Origin: Carallia brachiata
Lineage: Eukaryota > Streptophyta > Magnoliopsida > Malpighiales > Rhizophoraceae
DNA: 64,000 nt
Direction: 5' to 3'
Assembly (NCBI GenBank): GCA_021464245.1
Contig: JADCRB010000111.1
Location: 124,001 to 188,000, forward strand
The position numbers and the translations under genes are program-made. The notes under the pieces were generated by a model. The model saw only the letters and a program-made list of their open reading frames with translations. It made no database searches and had not been told where the DNA came from. Positions 1 through 12,200 of the stretch are shown one piece after another. Numbering within the stretch: position 1 is the stretch's first letter; every line of letters begins with the position of its first letter.

Positions 1-950
1 AGCTACTTTTTGCTGGAAAGATACTAAACAAGAACAGCAGCAGCAAGAACCCAGAAATTTTGTTTCATCACTTTGCAACTCTACATAGACAAAAGGGTGT
101 CAAGAGGAAGACAACAGAACCAAACCCAACAAAAAAAAAAGGAGAGAAATTGAGCAATGATAAAGCAACTCACACCAAAAGATCTCCTCATATGAATGAG
201 ATCTGCTGCTTCCCCTTTTGAGCCAAACCACCAGAAAGAAAAGCAGCTGAATTTTGGCCCTCCTTCCTTGAGAGAAATAGCAAAAGAAAACACCAACCCC
301 AACAACGTTTTCTTTCAGAATAACAAAGAAAGCTGGGTTCTTGATAAAAAGGAAGCGACAATGTGGGATCTTGAGATCACCAAGATCTCCCTGTCATCAA
401 TACGCAAGCCTTTGTGAGATTACTTGATAGGAAATGTGGGGGAAAGAGAAAACAGATATAATTGATAATGACCGTTGCTGGTCGCCAGAAATCAAGCAGT
501 AGGGGGCCCTCCTCGTGCTTCACTTGCTTGCTTTGCTCTTTGTTGTTCTGCTTCAATGTGGCACTGAGAAGAAGAAGGAAAAAAAAGTAAAAAAAAAAAA
601 AGGAGAGTGCTCAGAGGAGGAAAAACGACACTCGATGGAATCGAAGCTGTGAGTGTTGTTTTGTGTTGTTTTGTTTGGAGAGCAACAGAGAGAGCACTGA
701 CACGAGAAAAAAGTTGGGCTCTTTCCTTGTGAGAGAGAGAAACAGACAGACAGACACACAAGTGAGAGGGAGACTTGTGGAGTTGTATGTGTTTTGTAAG
801 TTGGAACTAGGAGATTCACTGGTTGGAGGCTCGGCTCTTTGCATTGGTGTCTTTCTCTTTCTTCGTCTCTTTCTTTCTCCCTGTGAATCTTCCTGTCGTT
901 TATCCCTCGTTTGACAAGAGGAAAAAGTTTCGGACTGTAATTGTGCAGTT
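1..950 (-). other. Probable 5' leader/promoter of a gene leaving the window on the left
   Basis: Read on the minus strand, about 400-760 looks like a plant 5' leader: runs of CTCTCTCTC, CTTCTTCTTCTC and AACAAAACAACACAAAACAACA, with no long ORF. AT-rich sequence with TATA-like stretches lies just upstream (about 960-1010). The short ORFs on either strand (for example 196-417 plus, 81-305 minus) show no recognisable protein and I do not call them. The leader reading is inference from composition only; the coding part would be left of base 1. Confidence 0.35.
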
Positions 951-3900
951 AAACAGAGTAACAAAATATAATTATTTATTAATAAAATATAATCATATTA
1001 ACATGTTATGTAAAATTTTTGTGTTTTAGATAAAAAAGTTTTCGTCCAAAAAAATTTAGCACGTACTATATACGTTCTATATTTTAAATTTTAAGATAAT
1101 ATTTACTTATCTTTATATTTTAGTTTTATTATTTTACATTTTATTAATGTTGCAGCTTTGTTAGTACGTTTTACATTTTAGTTAGAAGTTTTAACTATCA
1201 ATTATTTCACCTATTAAGAATAATGTCAGTAAAAAAAATTAAAAATTTATTTTTTAAAAAGAGTAAACAATGAGAAAAAATATTTATAAAAATATTAATT
1301 TTGTCTTTTATATAATATATTCTTTTATAGAGGTAGAGTTGTAGAATAAATAGAACTTAAAAATTTATTTTTTAAAAAAGAGTAAACAATGAGAAAAAAT
1401 ATGTATAAAAATATTAATTTTATCTTTTATATAATATATTCTTTTATAGAGGTAGAGTTGTAGAATAAATAGATCAGTTTTCATGTTCATTATAATCTTG
1501 TCATTAAAAAAAAAACAGTGCAAGGGCCAACTATTTTCCTTCAATTTTTTTGGGGATTAGAAATAGTATTAAAAAAGGAAAAAAAAAAAAAAAAACCAAT
1601 TCTTCCTCCTCCACGAAAATAAGTCAAAAGCTTCTCAATCAATAATTCAATACCATTGAGCATTTTCCACCGCTTTTTCCTTTCTCTCTACACATTTTTT
1701 TCTCCTCCCAAACAAACTATTACTGTGATAATCATTTCGGTTCCAGTTTGCCATTGAGTAAGTGTGAAATGTAATTTGACTCTAACCTCTGTATAAAACG
1801 GAAAAAGATATAAAAAAGAGATATTATCTAAATCAAAGAAAATGCAAGCAAGCCAGTGGTGGTTTAAACAGCCTAAAGTGACGGTTCGATAACTACATTG
1901 TTTACATAAACACACTTTTACTTATTCCAAGAAAAAAAAAAAAAAAGGAAAACAAGGCAAATAGACAGGAATAACCCTTGACCTTACATTTTTAGCAAAC
2001 ATTTTTTATTTTTTGAAAAGTAGTTTTTACTATTAATTATTGTGTCTGTTTCAAGAAAAATTTAAAAAATTTAGATAATTACAATATATTTTAATATTAA
2101 AATAGACTTAAATTTAACTGTATTATTCACCTTAACAATTACTCAAACCTAACATCTTTGGACTAACAACTTTCACGCAACGGCGCAAACAAATTCTATT
2201 TATCACATGATAAAATATCTTCATCTACTAAACTTACGTGGAGGCGAAGGAAAAACATAATATCTTTACGAGTGGAGTCAACATCCATGGTAAAACACGA
2301 TAATCAAGACTTAATTTTTTAAAATAAAAATATAAGAAAAATTTACGCTTAACATATCCTAATTTGAAATTGTATAATTCACACTCTATATTTTAGAATG
2401 TAACAAAAAGTACACTAATATTTGAGTGCAATAGCACTCAGTTTCCTGCATTAAATATCCATCGACAAAATTTTGAAATAATTACAAAATTATCATCATA
2501 AATATCATAAAGAGACTAAAATATTTTTAACTTACCAAGAGAAAAATAAAATGTTTTGAATCTGAATTTTGAGGTTAGATAGTCTCTTCCGTTGACTTCA
2601 ATGAGTGTTGAAATGCCTTTTATGCGTGATTTCACCATTTATTAACATTTTTTTTTTTTGACCGACCATTTATTAACATTTAGAGTCATCTTTTTTAAGA
2701 ATATTACAAATTTTGCTAATGACAGGGTAAATATATTTTTTTATGACAATTTTAGTTATGTCTGATCAACAGTCACTAGCCCTTGAGTAGATGTAGAAGT
2801 ACCGTGGAGATTGAGGTGGGGATATAAATTTTTGCAAGGGAAATAGAGACATTCGTAATGAAACTCTTTAAATTGGATTATGGTAGGATTAAAGTGATAT
2901 GAGTTATAAAATAATTAAATTTTAAAAAAATTAATAATTAAATATTATTAAATAAACTTATTGTCAATTTAATATTATCTAAAATACATATAAAATTCTT
3001 TTTTACGGTAATCATAGGTCCAATTTAACCTACCTTTTTTTTTTTTGGCCTGCAAAAGTTGAGTCATGTCGCTGACAAGTAATAAACTATAAGGTTCGAG
3101 TTTAAGGTTTGTGGGGATCGCTAATCATCATTTTTTTTTCGATTTTTTTTGGTTCATAATAGATTGTAGATCCCATGCATACATCTTCATTTTATTTGGC
3201 TGTTGGAAAGACAGAAATCACACATGGTCTCCAACATTGCCTTTGAAAGCCAAGACCCCCGCAAACTGTATCCAACTTCTTACAGACTGCGCATTTTGTT
3301 CTTGAACGACATCCTTAAAAAGGCTTTGTTTTTTTTTTTTTTCCTCCCTTGGGTTCAAACAAGCCCCAAGTTGGAATCTTATTGTTTGATTCTAGTCTTT
3401 GTTTCGATTTATCTTCCTCATAGTATTGAACTTGTATTGGTCTTGTAACTGTTTTTAGGTATATATTTTTTTAATATAACTAAATTGGTTTTTTTTTTTT
3501 TTTCAGTAGCCCATGCTAGTAGAAATTTATAGATTTTGAGTAAAAAAATCTTGGATTCTTTTTTTGATGAGAATCTTGGATTATTTTATGGTTACATAAA
3601 TCTTGGATTTTTTTTTGTTACATAAATGTTGGATTATTGTAGAAAATCGAAGTTAATGATAAGGTGCCAAGGGCAATGAAATGAATGATTTGTATAATTT
3701 TGAGTCAATTTTAGAAAATTTTTCATTTGAAGGCCCTACCGAACATCATGAGTATCTTAAAAGCACGTAGTTAATTAAAGAATACAAAGGCAGTCGCAGG
3801 AATCAAAACAACAGAGTATAATGAAAAAGAGAAAAGACAAATCTTCCACTCACGGCACCAGTCAACAACAACTAATTAATAACAGCAGGTTTAAAAAGGT

Positions 3901-5478
3901 CTTAAACCAGACACAGCAACAGAGAATGTGACACGAGCTGCGACAAAGTTAGTTAATGAGTCATGTTTTCCTCGCTCAAAGTAACCAAAATACCCAGCAA
4001 GAAATGACAAAGAGGGCCAGCAAGCATATATTCTTTGCAAGTTTGCAAAAAAGGCAGATTGAAAACCAATTTGTGACTATCTAAGCACAACTCAATTAGT
4101 GTTGAAATTGTTTTTAAAATTTTGAAATTGTTTTTAAAATTGAAAGTCGCAGTCGAAACAAATTGACAGAAAACAAAAACACTAATTCGTGAAAGACAAA
4201 AACAGTCATTAAACCCATTAAGAAAAATTGTCAGCAAAGAGGGGGACAAAGTCCTAGGTAGTCCAAGTGAAATGCATATAATGCAAAGAGAAATCTAAAT
4301 TCTGCGACGCTGTATAAAGGTCAAGGTTTCCAATGCGAGGAATCCAATGCTCGTTTACCCAAAAACACAATTGTACTAATGTTGTAATCACTTTGAAAGA
4401 AAATTAAATTTGTTTTCTCCAAAAAAAAAAAAAAAAAAATCCAAAAGGCCTTGTTAGTTATACTGTCTTAGGAGATGTGGTTCATGTCCATAAACTCATT
4501 CTTTACCGGTTATATCTATCGAGATCTATTAAACAGACGCGTATTAAACAAGATATGTGTTTTGATGTGTAAAAAAATATCATAATTTTTTATACATATT
4601 TTATATGTTTGTTACGTATTAATATTCATGTCATATGATTTCAAAAAAGAAGAAAAAAAATAAATTATATGAGCCCACACTCTTCCTCTTTCCTCTCCTG
4701 GCCTCTTCCCACCCTCTGCGGCCCGGCTCCCAGACATCTCCCCCCCGTCTATCTAATGTTTTCCATATCTATATGTGTAAAGCATATATCAATATGTACA
4801 CATACCCCGTTTTTGTTCTTTAAATAATAAGAAGAAGAAGAAGAAGATTTTATTTGAAAATGAAGAAAACAAAGGAAGTAAACATGCTTATATGGACGTG
4901 TGCTTCCATTAGGTTTTATGTATATTCTTCTACAGTGCCCTTGTGGAAAGTGACGCATAGGCCAACTCGGACAGGGACCATTTTGCTCCCTTTTTTAGTT
5001 TTCACCGGTGCTTTGCGAACAATACATATTGATTTATCATCAAAACAAAGACTGAGCCATCAATAATACTGCTTGTATAATGGGCACTGAAATCTACATC
5101 ATATCGTTTTCTTTTCTTGCTCTTCTTTTTAACAATCTCTCTCATGTTGCTGTAAAATCTACGTTAATTGAACTAAATCAAATAATGGGCTGTCTAGGGT
5201 TTAAGAAATGAGAAAGTATGACTGTATTCCGTAGACTTGTTAATGACACAGACCTACTAAGGAGAATTATATTGAGTGCATTGTGAAACGTTGTTTGCTA
5301 ATTGGAAGTTAGTTTTTGTCTCACTTTGTTTGGGCTTTAGCCCCCCCCCCCTCTTCACCAAGTCATACATAAAAATAAGAAGAAAAATAGAAAAAAAAGG
5401 CGTATAGCCTTGTCTTGCAACTACTACTGTTGGACTACAAATTCAAATTCTAACGACAATGGACATCTAAGGCAAATA
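951..5478. other. Intergenic AT-rich DNA
   Basis: No supportable gene. The stretch contains a 118-bp tandem duplication (annotated separately), many poly(A)/poly(T) runs, an (AAG)n tract near 4830-4847 and a short C run at 5341-5350. Small ORFs here are low complexity or AT-biased and match nothing I recognise. Confidence 0.6.
1239..1473. repeat. 118-bp tandem direct duplication
   Basis: The segment 1239-1353 recurs at 1357-1473, offset 118 bp. The copies differ by about one inserted A and a few substitutions (for example tatttataaa versus tatgtataaa). Each unit holds the phrase gagtaaacaatgagaaaaaa and ends in aggtagagttgtagaataaa. High identity implies a recent duplication of noncoding AT-rich DNA. 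Confidence 0.85.
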
Positions 5479-5480
5479 TC

Positions 5481-5998
5481 GATGGAACCAAGTGGATGGC
5501 ACCTTCTCACCTAGGTTAACCTTGTTCTCTAGAATGGTTCCATGAAAGAAAATGACAAATTAATTTGGTAAGCTACATATGTTTCTTTGATATTAGGATA
5601 AGACGACTAAGTCCATATTAAGTTCATCTTAATGCATTGATGGAACCAAGTGGATGGCACCTTCTCACCTAAGTTAACCTTGTTCTTTAGAAAGGTTCCA
5701 TGAAAGAAAATGACAAATTAATTTAGTTAGCATTATAATGATATTCATTTTGACTAAATATTATGATTAAATATCTCGAATAGACTTATAAGGAAAAAGA
5801 TGAAATTAAAAATGAATGTGAGAGGGTTATATATCTTTCCTAATTTAATTTTATTATTCTTTTTTTAATATATTCGGTAATTTATGACATTAATTCAGAA
5901 TGAATACTATTATTCATTTAGTAAACTATTTGTTTCTTTCTTATTATGATAATTAAGATGACTAAGTGGATATTAAGTTCATCTTAATGCATCGGTGG
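5481..5998. repeat. Interspersed local direct repeats
   Basis: An 86-bp segment at 5481-5566 recurs without indels at 5639-5724 (offset 158). A second segment beginning gactaag at 5605 recurs at 5960 (offset 355), including the shared phrase ttcatcttaatgcat. The pattern looks like overlapping local duplications, perhaps of an old transposon. No coding capacity or clear termini were found. Confidence 0.75.
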
Positions 5999-7964
5999 AT
6001 CGTGCCTACACCAGGTCCATCCAGGCCGGCCAATGACCATGACGACAAACCGCCACGGGCATGCTTTCTTTTTGCGCTTACTACTGGACATGGAATAAAA
6101 TTAAAATTCTCACTAATTAGATTGTTGGTAGTTAATTATGCTTGTTTAATTATTGAACTTAATAAAAGTGGGGGAGGAGGGTTCAACTATACCCCATACT
6201 ATATTATCCTATATAATAAGAGTAATCATAAAATTTAGGTTTGTCCAAGAAGGTGACTCCATTGTGTGATGCCCGGTAATATAGGTCCTAGTAGGACCAC
6301 ACCCCATAAAGCTAGTTATTGATGTGTATTAACTTTTCACTAGATTTAGTCTCGAGCGAATACTATAATTTGGGTGTCACCATTTATGTGTCATACTGTA
6401 AGAATGACTCTAATACTAGTGATACGGATTTTAAGAAAACCATATCTCAAAAACCAGCTATTGAGTTTGGAGTGTCCAAGTCCATATTTCTCACAAGAAA
6501 ACGTTATATTTCTACGTGCAAATTAGGATCGTAATTCCTGGTTACATATGGTTCGAGGATTTAGGGGTTTTGCCCAGGAATTCCTTAATTTCAACATGGA
6601 TTACCTGCCTTTGGCTGAACTAAAGAGGTAGGATATTAATGTACATGTAAGATAACATGGACACCACCTTATAGTAAAAAGAAAAATTAAAAAAGATTAC
6701 TGAACCACTTCACGGGTCACTGGCCAAGTGTATGCATGTGTCCTCACTCTAGACTAATTGAATCAAGTCTTTTAGCAATGAAACATGTCGGATTCTGGAT
6801 ATTGGATCACTTGCATGATTCTCGGATCCATCAACCTAACCTCTGACGTTCACTCTTTTTTTACATGTTTCTCTTTGTAGTCTTCTGGCTCTATTCTATA
6901 AGATATTGTTATTATCATCATCATCAAGAGGACCACAAATATGGTGGTCACTTCAAAAGTTTGCTAAGCCATTTGGATCATTATTTAGGATTTCGAAGAA
7001 GTAATCAAATTCGCCTGCCACGCTTATGTACTGTGTTTTATTTGTGCTCTCTCATTCCACCATAAACCCCAAAACCAGTATGTATAAACCCGACCAAAAA
7101 ACATGCTCTTACTGGGGGAGGGACCATCGAATTTGAAGGCTAATTCTTTTCCTTTTTCACATATGTTGTATTATTATTGCATACAGCAAGGTCAAGGTTG
7201 TCAAACCTCAGTCAAAAGTCCAGTGACGAATATTATGTGCAAATGAATTAATAAAACGGAAACGATAGACAGATGCAGATGAAGTTGATGCGGTGAGAGA
7301 TGAAAATATTTTTTTTATATATTATTTATATGTCTATTGCACATCAACCTTAATAGTATTGCATATTATAAATTTTTTTTTGTACAAACGAATTAATAAA
7401 ACGGAAATAATAGATAGAGATGGGGCTAATACAATAAGAGACGAAGATACTCTTTTTACACATTATCAATAAATTTATTGCATATTAATTTTAAAAGTAT
7501 TGGACATTATAAAATTTTTTGAGAAAAAAAAAATTTATAAAAACTTATGATGTGTAATATAATTGAAGTTAAAGTTGATGTGCTCCATCCACGTCAACTC
7601 CCTTTGCATTCGTATATCAAAGTCCATGATAAAGTCCAAACCATTCGATGCATGTTGCCAACGCATTATAGATTGTTGGATCATCAAATTCAAGGGCCAG
7701 AAATGCATTTGCACTGTATCGTCTTTTGCATAGAATTATTTCCGTCGATGAAATGGGTTTGATGTGCAACACTTGCACCAGCAACTCTCCACAAATTGCT
7801 TTTTCCTCTCGAGTTAAAACCTTAATCCAGAAATGGATGCCCAAAAGCCTGCTTGAGGTCCAAAATATCGCATTCATAAGGCCTGAGGCCCATAAACCTA
7901 CACCTTCAACAATTTTGTCAAAGCCCATCTTCTCTGGCTGACCACTAAAACTCTAACGCGAAGG
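5999..7964. other. Intergenic DNA without a supportable gene
   Basis: Several short ORFs occur, the longest about 100 codons on the minus strand at 7617-7928. None shows a domain, splice context or compositional signature that I can support. Apart from the tandem repeat at 7236-7525 I see nothing annotatable. Confidence 0.5.
7236..7525. repeat. Diverged tandem repeat, period about 145 bp
   Basis: Copy one (about 7236-7380) and copy two (about 7381-7525) both contain gaattaataaaacgga, a gatag..agatg block, an AT-rich middle with tattgca, and a final cattataaa followed by T-rich sequence. Divergence is clearly higher than in the 118-bp repeat, so this duplication is older. Confidence 0.7.
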
Positions 7965-8102
7965 ATGGCCGGGTAGTAGCTTAGATGGTGAGGGAGTATG
8001 TCCCCCACCACCCAGGTAAGGGATCGACTTCTACCTCGTCATATCCTCTCTCTTATGCATGCCCATTAGACTCTATCTTAATCAAAAAGAAAAAAGAAAA
8101 AA
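7965..8102 (+). mobile_element. tRNA-derived SINE
   Basis: A Pol III A-box-like TAGCTTAGATGG (7977-7988) is followed about 44 bp later by a B-box-like GGATCGACTTC (8021-8031), and the segment ends in an A-rich tail (about 8085-8102). It does not fold as a full tRNA, so a SINE is preferred to a tRNA gene. The family is not named and the borders are approximate. Confidence 0.6.
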
Positions 8103-8155
8103 CCCTTAATACAAAGGAAGCCATCATGGAAAAAGGTTAACAGGGCTCTTGATAG

Positions 8156-8573
8156 CAGTATTTAAAAAACTGAACCGGACCAATCGGTCAGACCGTTTCA
8201 ACTGCTGACCGGCCAGTGGTCTGATTCAGTTTAGGTAAATTTTAAGCATTAACTCGGAACGGTCAAAACCGATGCGATTGAACTGGTTTAATAAAATTAA
8301 AAAATTCATGAATTATAATTTTACTCCAACTGTTATTTAAATTATAATTTAAGTATCAAATTTAATTAAAAAGTTCAATTTAATCCTAAATCTGATTAAA
8401 ATTTTTAATTTAATCTTTAAAATTAGACAAATTAATATTTAATCACTATATATAATTATTATTTTTTTTAATTACTTATATATATATATATATATTAAAT
8501 ATCAATTCGACCAGTTGAACCTTGACTCACTAATGTTTCTGATTTGATGATCGATTCAATTCTGACAACCTTA
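8156..8573 (-). mobile_element. Non-autonomous hAT-like element, copy A
   Basis: This 418-bp element is bounded by a perfect 8-bp duplication, CTTGATAG, at 8148-8155 and 8574-8581. Its ends are imperfect inverted repeats (CAGTATTTAAAAAACTGAAC, and TAAGGTTGTCAGAATTGAAT read inward from the right). Its right end, reverse-complemented, matches the left ends of copies B and C, including the phrase AAGGTTCAACTGG. It has no transposase ORF. An 8-bp duplication and terminal CA-type ends suggest hAT; superfamily assignment is inference. Confidence 0.8.
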
Positions 8574-8581
8574 CTTGATAG

Positions 8582-9228
8582 TGCTATCTAAGTGTCAAAA
8601 TCTTTTGGTCCTATTCCTCTAGACCAAAAAAAAAAAAGCCTCAAAAAAAATTTTCTAGTCCAACTTAATTGGGAATTGAGATTTTACTATGAATGAAATA
8701 TAGAATTTTAGTCTCAAATCTCAACACAAGTTTTATACTTAATAAACATTAGGCTATACACTCGATGGTTAAAAAGCCTCAAAATTTGTCAAAGCTGTTT
8801 CACATTGGCTGCAGGACTGCTACTAAAAAAAAGAACACTATTTTGGGGCATAATCAATCAAGCCAAGAACGTATGTGATTGAGAAATAGTGAAGTGAGTC
8901 AACACCGAAATCCCAGCCTCTCTTTTTCAAATTTTAAATCATGGAAAACAAAAAAAATGAATCCGAGAATTTACCACCACCGGGACATTCTGATCAACCC
9001 TTGTTTTGATGGAAAAGAATAATCCAAACAAACCTTATGCCGGTGTTATACTTCCTCACACCTTGCTCTTTTCAATGGCATGGCTCGTCTATGTTACAGC
9101 TCGTCTATGTTACACTCGTAATTTACAACAGCATCCTATTATTTATCAATTGAATGAGTGAGTGAGACAACTTTACATACCGTTTCCATATCCAATGTTC
9201 TTGCTGGAGTTCTTCCTCAACGTAGACT
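8582..9228. other. SECA1 3' flank and 3' UTR region
   Basis: This stretch lies downstream of the SECA1 stop codon and probably includes its 3' UTR. A 16-bp phrase, gctcgtctatgttaca, is tandemly duplicated near 9083-9114. No other gene is seen. Confidence 0.5.
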
Positions 9229-12200
9229 TCATGCACTAGCGTGAGGGCTGGCAGCCGATGATGATGATGATGATTCTGCGGCACCAACAGGATCAGTGTT
9301 CGTGTTAGGATTTTTCTTTTTACCACCTCTACCATTTGTCACAATCTTGGCCGATTTCTCGTTCTTGGTTTGTTCTGGATCCCTTTTCACCAGCACTGGT
9401 TGAAACTGCATACGAAAACATTATGACATAGGATTAGGAAGAAAAAGTTGCATTTCAAACAGTAGAGAATGGAGAATTCGGGATCTCAAAGTTTTTAGAT
9501 TTGTTTAAGACAAACCTGATATATGGAATATATTACATTTCTTCTTATCTGGGCCATCATGTCCAAGAAAAGATTATACCCCTCAAGCTTATATTCAATA
9601 AGCGGGTCACGCTGTGCATATCCACGTAGACCTACAGCTTGCTGAACGAACTTGAGGGCTTGCAAATGTTCCTTCCACAAGCGATCGATGTTGCTCAAAA
9701 TGAGGAATCTCTCAGCTTCCTTCATTAAGCCCGGTGCTTGGTTCTCCACAATTTCCTGGATGATAGAGTAGCACAATTAAGGGAAAGATGAAAACGGCAA
9801 TCAAGATAACCATGTACTTGGGACTATGGAATAACTTTATTAACCTTTTTCTGCATATAGGCTTCACGACCACGAAGACGAAGGTAATCCTGCAACTCCT
9901 CATAACTTGAACTCTTGCTTCTCAACAAATCTGGTGTCAGATCACTCAACAGATAGCAGTACCTAAAATTACAGGAAGACGTGCCAGTAATATTTCAACC
10001 ATGTCAAGTAAGATGCACCACGTAAAGATAGTATGACCATCCACACATCCAATTTCCTGTTAATAATCTGACCATATCACCTTTTAAGCTCTAAGTATCT
10101 ATAATAGTTACATACAGAAACATAAAGCTGCAACCTCAGCATAGCGCAGTGTAGAAAGTATGTCGACAAACTTTCTAATCCATCATAAAGTATTCATAGT
10201 TTAATCTTGTGAATCATAACTTGGGAGAGATTTATATATAGAAGCCTCTTACTGTTGAAGTTTTGCGATGAGCTTTTCAAGATCCCAGTTTTCCCTTGCA
10301 GAATCAGGTCCAATGTTAGCCTACACATGATAACAGGAAACTTTAACTAATTATTGATATCTGATAGATATTTTTCATATAGAACAGCAGTGAACACCAA
10401 AAATCCAGTTCAACGAAAAAAATTTCCTATGCAGGTTACCTCTAAGATGTCATCCATTGTCAATTCAGCATATTCAATAATAAGAGACTCAAGATTGTCA
10501 GATTCAAGGGCCCGCCTTCTTTCAGTATAAACACGGTCTCTTTGACTGTTCAAAACTTCATCATACTCGAACAATTGCTTCCTAATATCAAAAAAGTAGT
10601 TCTCCACTTTCCTCTGAGCTTCATCTAGCGCTTTTGTCAGCATCTTGGACTCAATTGGTAGGTCTTCAACTCTAAAAGCTCTCATCAAGCCCTATAAGTA
10701 GCAATGTTAACAATGTTTTAACTGTGATATCCAGGAGTTCTCTCAATGAAAAGACAACTGCATGGCAGGTCAAACCTGGATTCTGTCTCCACCAAAAATC
10801 CTAAAGATGTTATCTTCAAGACTTAAGAAAAAGCGAGAACTTCCAGGGTCTCCTTGGCGACCACTTCTTCCACGAAGCTGCATAGACAGCATCATGCAAG
10901 TACACATTAATCCACTACATGTATCATTTTCACTTCATGTACCCTTTTCAATATAAAAGTCCAAAAGCAGAAGCTGATTACATGATAGATAGGTGATGGC
11001 ATAAAAATAATTTAAGCTGATATACTTATAAATTTCACCTGATTATCAATTCGGCGTGATTCATGCCTTTCTGTACCTATTACATGGAGTCCACCAGCTG
11101 ATACAACCTGCAATATTTTAGAAATAAACTGAGTTGCAAGCAATATTCATAGAGAAAACAATGCAAAATGATATTCAAGTACTACACCAACCTTCTTTCT
11201 TTCTTCCTCAGTATACACCTTATATTCTTTGACAATCTCTAAAAAGGCATGCCGCAGCTTGGCTATCACTGCATCCTGAGCAGGGCCCTATTTAAAAAAA
11301 TTTGTGAGACTTGAGAACTCTGGGCAATGGATGAGATATTTTAACGGCAGTATGGGGAGAAAAATATACAGAAATGAATGGCTCACAACAGAGTCATAGG
11401 ATTTTCGTCAATTTCATTTATGAAAAAAGCTAGTGTGCTTGTAATGCACCTTCTCACAGGAGTAAGATAAACGCTCTTCAGCTTCAAGTTCAGTTAATGA
11501 TCTCTGGCCCCAAGATTTAACAGCTAGCTGTACAGCTTCCTCAGCCAACTTAGTATTCTCAGTGGATAGATTGCATGGAAACAAAGTCTCACTGACCTGG
11601 AACATCATCAATAATAACTATTGAGACGAGCAAAAACTGCAACGAATATCATACACCAGGGCATGAAATGATGACACAAGCAGACCTTCCATGTCTTCAT
11701 CGGAGGAGGTTTCTTGACTGAAACATAAACTCCTTCAGCTAGCTTAACAACTCTGCCACAATTATAAAGTGTAAAATAAGATCAACCATGAAAATATATT
11801 GTTATCGGCGAGCACATCATTTTTAGATAAACTCACTCAAGTCTAAGAATCTCTCCTCAACAACCTGGGATAAAAGAATGAACCATACAAGAAAAATGAT
11901 TGTTACGGCTCTTACAACGCTCATTTATACCTTGGCATCAGCATCTCTCGTAGCTTCAACCTTGCCATAAATTCGGCATTTCCACCAAGAATTATGTCTG
12001 TTCCACGGCCTGCCATATTTGTGGCAATCGTCACTGCCCCTAAGCGACCACTTTGCGCTACAATTTCTGCTTCTCTCTCCACATTCTCTGGTTTGGCATT
12101 GAGGACCTAAAGAAATATGCAACCATGAGATTGCCCATAGTACACTTGCTCCATAATGAGCCTTTACTTTATTATTCTGTTTTGTTCAGGAAAACAAAAC

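Noticed and set aside
7617..7928. Minus-strand ORF of 103 codons in the left spacer
   Set aside because: No recognised domain, no flanking exons or conserved motifs; open frames of this size are expected by chance.
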